A stretch of DNA of 11,013 nt from Candidatus Omnitrophota bacterium (GTDB taxonomy: Bacteria > Omnitrophota > Koll11 > JAHIPI01): positions 1 to 11,013 of the forward strand of contig JAQUMG010000044.1 of the NCBI GenBank assembly GCA_028718265.1, in the 5' to 3' direction. The position numbers were made by a program, and so were the translations under genes. Shown piece by piece: positions 6,634-11,013 of this stretch. The notes under the pieces are model-generated. The model worked only from the letters and a program-made list of their open reading frames with translations, did not search any database and was not told the origin of the DNA. Each line of letters opens with the position of its first letter. Positions within the stretch are counted from its first letter, which is position 1.

Positions 6634-7152
6634 ATGAAAATAAAAAAACATGCGGGTCTGCTTTTGTTAATTTCTTTGTTTGCTTTTACTTATTCTGTCA
6701 GCGGCGCCTTTGCTGCGCAGGAACTCTCCAATTTGGATGCCTCCGTCGGCGTAAACCCTGTTTTCACGATAACCGTGAACCCGTCCACACTGAATTTTGG
6801 CAACGTAGATCCGGGGACTACGACAGGAAACAAAGATATGTTCCTCTCCTGCGTTACTAATAACAACAAGCCGTGGAGCGTAAGCTTAAAAATTACGGCG
6901 GAATTGACATCAGGGGCCATTACGATACCTAACGATAACTTCAATTGGTGGGGGTCGTCAAACGGAAGCGGAACGTGGAATGCCGGAACGGGGCATATGA
7001 GCACAACTCCTTTTGTTTTTTACCAGGCCGGCGGCCTTGATTATATAACGTCACCCAACGTAGAGCTTCATTTAACTTTCAATATAGATATCCCGCAAAA
7101 CCAGGGCGCCGGAACATATTCGACGACATTAGTCCTGACGATGACAGAATAA
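6634..7152 (+). CDS. P3: secreted beta-rich subunit-like protein, first in operon
   Basis: 172-residue unrecognised paralogue of P1. Signal peptide to about residue 27-28 (KIKK, LLLLISLFAF core, AFA|AQ). Mature blocks are VFTITVNPSTLNFGNVDPG (compare FTLDKYSHNFGTVNAG in P1), LSCVTNNNKPWSVSLKI (Cys73, Trp81), LTSG, then IPNDNFNWWGSSNGSG shared with P4, and a last strand IPQNQGAGTYSTTLVLTMTE. AAAGAGG lies about seven bases before the ATG. P3 opens an operon with P4, the chaperone-like gene and the outer-membrane gene, with gaps of 18, 31 and 7 bases. It is therefore a good candidate for a subunit (tip or minor) handled by those two proteins. An FGNVDPG-type turn followed by strands is typical of Ig-like/beta-sandwich surface domains; function remains inferred. 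Confidence 0.88.
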   Translation: MKIKKHAGLLLLISLFAFTYSVSGAFAAQELSNLDASVGVNPVFTITVNPSTLNFGNVDPGTTTGNKDMFLSCVTNNNKPWSVSLKITAELTSGAITIPNDNFNWWGSSNGSGTWNAGTGHMSTTPFVFYQAGGLDYITSPNVELHLTFNIDIPQNQGAGTYSTTLVLTMTE

Positions 7153-7170
7153 TATTTGGGAGATAAAACT

Positions 7171-7662
7171 TTGAGAAAACTAAAATCTATTTTATTTGTA
7201 TTACTGGCAGCATTTCTGACTGTTTTTCTGTATTCAACCGAAGCGGCGGCCGTTTTTTCCGTAGATCTTAATTTCTATTCCGTAGATTTCGGCAGTTTGA
7301 ATATGGGCGACATGAAGGACGACGTCCCCGGCATGGGAATCAGAGTAATGTGCAGAACCGACCAGGGTAACCCATGGCAACTTAAGATCAGGGCGGACCG
7401 GCCGCTTAGCCATATGGAGAATCCCGCTTCGTTTATACCGAATACCAATTTTTTCTGGTATGGCGTGTCAAGCAACGTTCCCGGTAACAATTCTTTGGAC
7501 AGAAACCAGGAAGATTTTACAATGGAAAGGACAGTATATAGCGCGCCTGCCGGCGAAGGGGTAACCGGCACAGAGATAACCATGAAATTCAAGGTGATAG
7601 TGCCAAAGCCTGCGCAGTCGGGCATTTATACCACAAAGATCATTTTTACGTTTACGGAGTAA
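7171..7662 (+). CDS. P4: secreted beta-rich subunit-like protein (TTG start)
   Basis: 163 residues from TTG 7171, chosen because GGGAGAT lies about eight bases upstream and the product then begins MRKLKS plus a hydrophobic core, a normal signal peptide (EAAA|VFS, about residue 27). The in-frame TTG at 7156 overlaps that ribosome binding site. No ATG start is available before the signal core. Paralogue of P1 and P3: FYSVDFGSLNMGD, VMCRTDQGNPWQLKIRAD (Cys61, Trp69), FIPNTNFFWYGVSSNVPG matching the P3 block, and a last strand VPKPAQSGIYTTKIIFTFTE. It lies 18 bases after P3. The weaker start suggests lower output than P1-P3, as for a minor subunit. No named domain recognised. Confidence 0.85.
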   Translation: MRKLKSILFVLLAAFLTVFLYSTEAAAVFSVDLNFYSVDFGSLNMGDMKDDVPGMGIRVMCRTDQGNPWQLKIRADRPLSHMENPASFIPNTNFFWYGVSSNVPGNNSLDRNQEDFTMERTVYSAPAGEGVTGTEITMKFKVIVPKPAQSGIYTTKIIFTFTE

Positions 7663-7693
7663 TAGTTTAAAAAAATCCCTCTAGGAGAGAAAT

Positions 7694-8797
7694 ATGAAAT
7701 ACAAAATTTTTATTTCCGCCATAATATTTTATGCGATAGGTTTTCTGGCTTGCAGAGAAGCGTCAGCTTTTTCTATTAATGTCAGCCCGCCCAGTTTACG
7801 CCTCAGCGTTCTGCCGGGCGAAACGAATAGCGGGACCATTACGGTTGATAATAAAAGCGATACGCCTATGGATATACGCGTTTATACGGAAGACTGGATT
7901 TACATGGCTGACGGAAGCAAAAAGTTTGTGCCGGCAGGGACGACGCCGCTTTCCTGTGCTAAATGGATAGCGACGCATCCGCAAAAACTTCACATTGAAG
8001 CCAACTCAAGAATGGGCGTCCAGTATACTGTTTCAATGCCTCCGGATGCGGAAGGCGGATATTATGCGGTAATATTCTTTGAATCTATAGTTAATGAGGG
8101 AGAAGCGGCACGCGGCAATGTCATGCTGCGTTTTGCGGGCAGGATAGGCACCATAGTGTACCTGGAAGCGGAAGGCCGGGTAAAGAAAGTAGGGTCTATT
8201 ACTTCTTTTACTTGCGGCCGCCCTGACCAGAATAGTCCGCTGGCAATAAATCTGACGATGAAAAACGAAGGCAATACCTATATTATTGCGGAAGGCGTAG
8301 CTAATATAATAGACAAAGACGGAAATATTTTCGGCAGAAAAGAACTCGGGCCCATCAACACGTTTCCGGGCGACACACGGGATTACAAGGCGGAATGGAT
8401 GGGAGACCTTAAAGAAGGAACTTATGACGTTATAGCAACTATTGACGCAGGAGTCGATATCCCGCTTGTAGCTGAAACGGTTTTAACCGTAACCTCGTCG
8501 GGAGTTATCGATAAACTGGATATAAACGCCGGCACTAACCAGCCGTCATTCAATATTGTTGTGAACAATACCGGAAATCTTAATGTAAAGATTGAGGGGA
8601 AGGTAGATATACTAAATGATAAAGGGGAGGTCGCGCAGAGTATCCCCGTTAAAGGCGTTTTAGTAGCGCCGAACAGTCAGAAGGAGATACAGGCAAAGTC
8701 CGAAACGGCCCTCGGGCCCGGTAAGTATAAAGCCAGGGCCGTAGTTATGTTCGGCGATAAAGAACTTACTAAAGAAGGAGAGTTCTCTATTAAGTGA
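7694..8797 (+). CDS. Periplasmic PapD/DUF916-like chaperone-type protein
   Basis: 367 residues with a signal peptide cleaved about A25 (ASA|FS). The N-terminal domain (26 to about 160) has the look of pilus-assembly chaperones and DUF916 proteins: INVSPPSLRLSVLPGETNSG, then TVDNKSDTPMDIRVYTEDW, TPLSCAKWI, and GGYYAVIFFE before a strand-rich end. A second beta domain (about 165-266) opens with a strand and holds NEGNTYIIAEGVANIID and GTYDVIATID. A third (about 272-367) contains VNNTGNLNVKIEGKVDI and ends GPGKYKARAVVMFGDKEL. Classical PapD-type chaperones have two domains and about 230 residues, so this is longer. Cys88 and Cys174 are present. AGGAGA lies seven bases before the ATG. Its place between the P3/P4 subunits and the outer-membrane gene supports a role in holding exported subunits in the periplasm. 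FLAC in the leader is a poor lipobox. Confidence 0.8.
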   Translation: MKYKIFISAIIFYAIGFLACREASAFSINVSPPSLRLSVLPGETNSGTITVDNKSDTPMDIRVYTEDWIYMADGSKKFVPAGTTPLSCAKWIATHPQKLHIEANSRMGVQYTVSMPPDAEGGYYAVIFFESIVNEGEAARGNVMLRFAGRIGTIVYLEAEGRVKKVGSITSFTCGRPDQNSPLAINLTMKNEGNTYIIAEGVANIIDKDGNIFGRKELGPINTFPGDTRDYKAEWMGDLKEGTYDVIATIDAGVDIPLVAETVLTVTSSGVIDKLDINAGTNQPSFNIVVNNTGNLNVKIEGKVDILNDKGEVAQSIPVKGVLVAPNSQKEIQAKSETALGPGKYKARAVVMFGDKELTKEGEFSIK

Positions 8798-8804
8798 CAA
8801 TGAA

Positions 8805-11013
8805 ATGAAAAGAAAAATAGGTTTAATATTTTGCGTTATCCTATTTTTTTCTCCTTTATTTTCGGCTTTTGGCGACAATCTTAATAATCCAACCCAGGGG
8901 GAGAGCGTAGATGAAATATCTTCCGAATCGGAGCCTGCTCACCCGTCTTCTATCCCAAATTCAGCTATAAATGAAGTAATTGACCTCATCAGGCAGCTCG
9001 AAAGAGAAATCCTCCTGACCAATGAAATGCTCAACCTCAGAGAAGAGGATAAGGCAAAATCTGTTGAGGAAGCAAAACCGGCCGTCGCGCCGCCCGCAGC
9101 AAAATCAGAAGCTCCCGCGAAATCTTTTAGCAGTCCAAAGGAAGAAGCCCTTTATCTCATGCAGCAGTTTGATAAAGAAATTACAATGACTAACGAAATA
9201 CTTTATCCCGAACGGAAAAAAAGCGAGGTAGAGCTAGATATGCTGCCTCCCGAAGGGGAAGAAGGCAGCATAGGAAGGGTCGAAAATCCTGAAATTACCG
9301 AAAGTATCGGTCCGTCCGGGGAAGCAACCACGGATAAGATATTGACGCAACCGACATTGGAAAAACAACAAAATGTGCCGCCGCGTGAAGATTGGAGCCA
9401 AATACCGGCGCCTTCGGCCCAAGAATACGCAGGCAAAAAAAGTAAATCGCAGAAAAGCGCAGTTCACAACTATTCCCAGAGCGATCTTGAGAGTAAAAAT
9501 TACAGCATTACTATCGAAAAAGAACAGGTCGCCATAATTTCTATTCCCGGTCTTTTACGCTTCCTTGTAACCGATCCTCACGTAATAGAAGTTTCCCGTC
9601 AGGGTGATCAGCAAATTGCAATCAAAGGCGCTAACCTTGGCGAAAGTTTTTTGCATGTCTGGGATAGCGGCGGAAGGAGGACTATTCGTATTAAGGTGAT
9701 TCAGAAGGGCGCTGACATGTTTCTGGAAATTAAACAAAGGCTCCTTGAAGCCGAAAAAATGGATTCATTTAAGGTCAGATATTCGTTCGATAGGTACAGA
9801 TTGAATTCCAAATCGGATAATGCCGATCGGTCTTACCATTATACGGACTGGGTCCACCGTTTGGGTGTGACCGGTGAGACGCCGTGGGGCATGCTGGACA
9901 GCAAGTTTCAATATGAGGGCAAAGGATACAGGGAAGACGATTTTGACAGCGATTTATCGGCATGGCAGACCTCTTTGACGGGACCGGATCTGGAAGTAGC
10001 GACCGGAGATGTGGGTGCTTATTTTTCCGAAATCACCCTGCCGCCTACCTCATATCAGGGTTTCAGGTTTAAGAATCCGAACAGCAAAGATATAAATTAC
10101 GACATGATGTGGGGCGTGCGCGGCTCCCGCATGTGGGGCATGAAAGTAAACGACTTTAAAGGGAGGAATTATTTTTACGGCGCTAAATTCGGGATTAAAC
10201 CTACGGATTTCATGAATTTAAGGACTATCGTAATGCGTTCTCAGGGCAATGACCATGAGACAAGCGAAGTTGTAGCGGGAGTGGGCAACGGCCTGACCTT
10301 TTTTGACGGTGCCGTTAAACTCGACGGAGAATACGCACGCGGCCAGCACGGCGACGCATTCAGAACGGAATTGGATCTGAAATCCGATGAGTATAAATTC
10401 GATTTTACGGGTATCGGCAGATACATCGACAGCGCTTATCAGTTAGTATCGGATCAGGACGTCCCGTATCGCGGCGAAAGAGGGTATTATCTGAAACTTA
10501 ATTATTATCCCGTGAAATTTTTCAGGTATACCGGCCAGTATAATAGATTCAGAAACAAATATCTGCCGAATGTGGAGAAGCCGTACAAAAGCAATTACGA
10601 CATAACGTCGACTTTTGATGTGAATCTCACCGATTCCACGCGTCTCAGCTGGTCTATATGGGACATGAACAGATTGGGCTTAAGCTCTCCGACCAAAAGT
10701 TATGGCCAGTCTGTTAACCTTCAGCAAACCTTCGATTTTTTCAAGAACAACACCAGTATATTCGCATTATACATGCCTGGTACTTATAAAAGTCCGGATG
10801 CAGCGGCATCAAGTTATACGGAAAGAAGGCTGACAGTAGGCATGCGGATGAATGTCTTTAAGAACCTGTATTTGGATCTTTCTGAACTATGGCATTACAG
10901 GCAGATGCTGGAGACCCGTGACAGCGGAACATCCTCTTCCATGAACATGGGCGTCTCCTACAGCTCCCAGATATTTAATACCCCGTTTTATACTTCATTG
11001 GCATGGAGATATA
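8805..11013 (+). CDS. Large outer-membrane protein with secretin-type pilus N-domain (3' truncated)
   Basis: Open to the window end without a stop: 736 codons visible. ATG 8805 follows the chaperone stop by seven bases; an ATG at 8800 hits a stop after two codons. Signal peptide to about residue 21-23 (MKRKIGL, hydrophobic core). Residues 24-230 are charged and Pro/Ala-rich, with two similar segments, IRQLEREILLTNEML (62-76) and MQQFDKEITMTNEIL (119-133). Residues about 233-303 (YSITIEKEQVAIISIPG ... VTDPHVIEVS ... IAIKGANLGESFLHVWD ... RTIRIKVI) match the pilus-formation N-terminal domain found in CpaC/RcpA-type secretins. The rest, with alternating aromatic/polar strands and a GDVGAYFSEITLPP...GFRF segment (401-422), looks like an outer-membrane beta-barrel; no secretin core is visible. 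An export pore or usher-like platform for P1-P4 is the natural inference. Confidence 0.82.
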   Translation, partial: MKRKIGLIFCVILFFSPLFSAFGDNLNNPTQGESVDEISSESEPAHPSSIPNSAINEVIDLIRQLEREILLTNEMLNLREEDKAKSVEEAKPAVAPPAAKSEAPAKSFSSPKEEALYLMQQFDKEITMTNEILYPERKKSEVELDMLPPEGEEGSIGRVENPEITESIGPSGEATTDKILTQPTLEKQQNVPPREDWSQIPAPSAQEYAGKKSKSQKSAVHNYSQSDLESKNYSITIEKEQVAIISIPGLLRFLVTDPHVIEVSRQGDQQIAIKGANLGESFLHVWDSGGRRTIRIKVIQKGADMFLEIKQRLLEAEKMDSFKVRYSFDRYRLNSKSDNADRSYHYTDWVHRLGVTGETPWGMLDSKFQYEGKGYREDDFDSDLSAWQTSLTGPDLEVATGDVGAYFSEITLPPTSYQGFRFKNPNSKDINYDMMWGVRGSRMWGMKVNDFKGRNYFYGAKFGIKPTDFMNLRTIVMRSQGNDHETSEVVAGVGNGLTFFDGAVKLDGEYARGQHGDAFRTELDLKSDEYKFDFTGIGRYIDSAYQLVSDQDVPYRGERGYYLKLNYYPVKFFRYTGQYNRFRNKYLPNVEKPYKSNYDITSTFDVNLTDSTRLSWSIWDMNRLGLSSPTKSYGQSVNLQQTFDFFKNNTSIFALYMPGTYKSPDAAASSYTERRLTVGMRMNVFKNLYLDLSELWHYRQMLETRDSGTSSSMNMGVSYSSQIFNTPFYTSLAWRY

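Noticed and set aside
5110..7662. Type IV pilins for P1-P4
   Set aside because: No prepilin peptidase site (G|FxxxE) and no long N-terminal amphipathic helix; the leaders are ordinary Sec signal peptides.
7694..7768. Lipoprotein signal (FLAC) in the chaperone-like protein
   Set aside because: Phe at -3 and Leu at -2 make a poor lipobox, and a clear ASA|FS signal peptidase I site follows five residues later.
8805..11013. Classical fimbrial usher (PapC/FimD) or secretin
   Set aside because: The N-terminal region does not look like an usher N-domain and no secretin core is visible. Only the short pilus N-domain and barrel-like strands can be supported.
1..11013. CRISPR arrays, tRNA/rRNA genes, insertion sequences, phage genes
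   Set aside because: No regular direct repeats with spacers, no tRNA-like cloverleaf noticed, and no transposase or integrase product on either strand.

Overview
The window reads as a piece of chromosome from an uncultured Gram-negative (diderm) bacterium. It encodes an apparent outer-membrane beta-barrel protein, a periplasmic chaperone-like protein and many signal peptides. GC content looks moderate, and ATA (Ile) and AGA/AGG (Arg) codons are frequent. Candidate phyla such as Omnitrophota, or a deltaproteobacterial relative, would fit, but the sequence alone does not settle this.

Left third (1 to about 4280, + strand): a tightly packed housekeeping run of purH (3' two thirds only), folC, mnmE and folE. 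purH/folC and folC/mnmE overlap or abut at their ends, and folE follows mnmE by 21 bases. The theme is folate and one-carbon metabolism: the formyl-THF-dependent step of purine synthesis, folate polyglutamylation, tRNA wobble modification that uses methylene-THF, and the first step of pterin synthesis. The run ends in a hairpin that can serve as a bidirectional terminator.

Middle (4338 to 5109): a small secreted protein on the - strand (P0), preceded by a textbook class I cyclic-di-GMP (GEMM-I) riboswitch with its own promoter and an intrinsic terminator in the leader. A divergent + strand promoter starts the next region.

Right part (5110 to 11013, + strand): four small secreted beta-rich proteins (P1 to P4) that are paralogues of one another. 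They share an [ST]-[ND]-x4-W motif, usually with a Cys eight residues before the Trp, and a C-terminal G/V-x-Y...T-x-[TY]-E strand. P1 and P2 are single-gene units with strong promoters and terminators. P3 and P4 form an operon with a 367-residue periplasmic protein that has a PapD/DUF916-like N-terminal Ig-type domain. That operon also holds a large secreted protein, cut by the window end, which combines a signal peptide, a charged linker with a duplicated TNE motif, a secretin-type pilus N-terminal domain and what looks like a beta-barrel.

Together the right part looks like a chaperone/outer-membrane-channel system that exports and assembles small beta-sandwich subunits on the cell surface, analogous to chaperone-usher pili but lacking recognisable classical parts. 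The neighbouring P0 resembles the N-terminal half of the same subunit family and is under c-di-GMP control, which suggests a link to surface attachment or biofilm. The surface-structure function is inference; the riboswitch and the paralogy are read directly from sequence.
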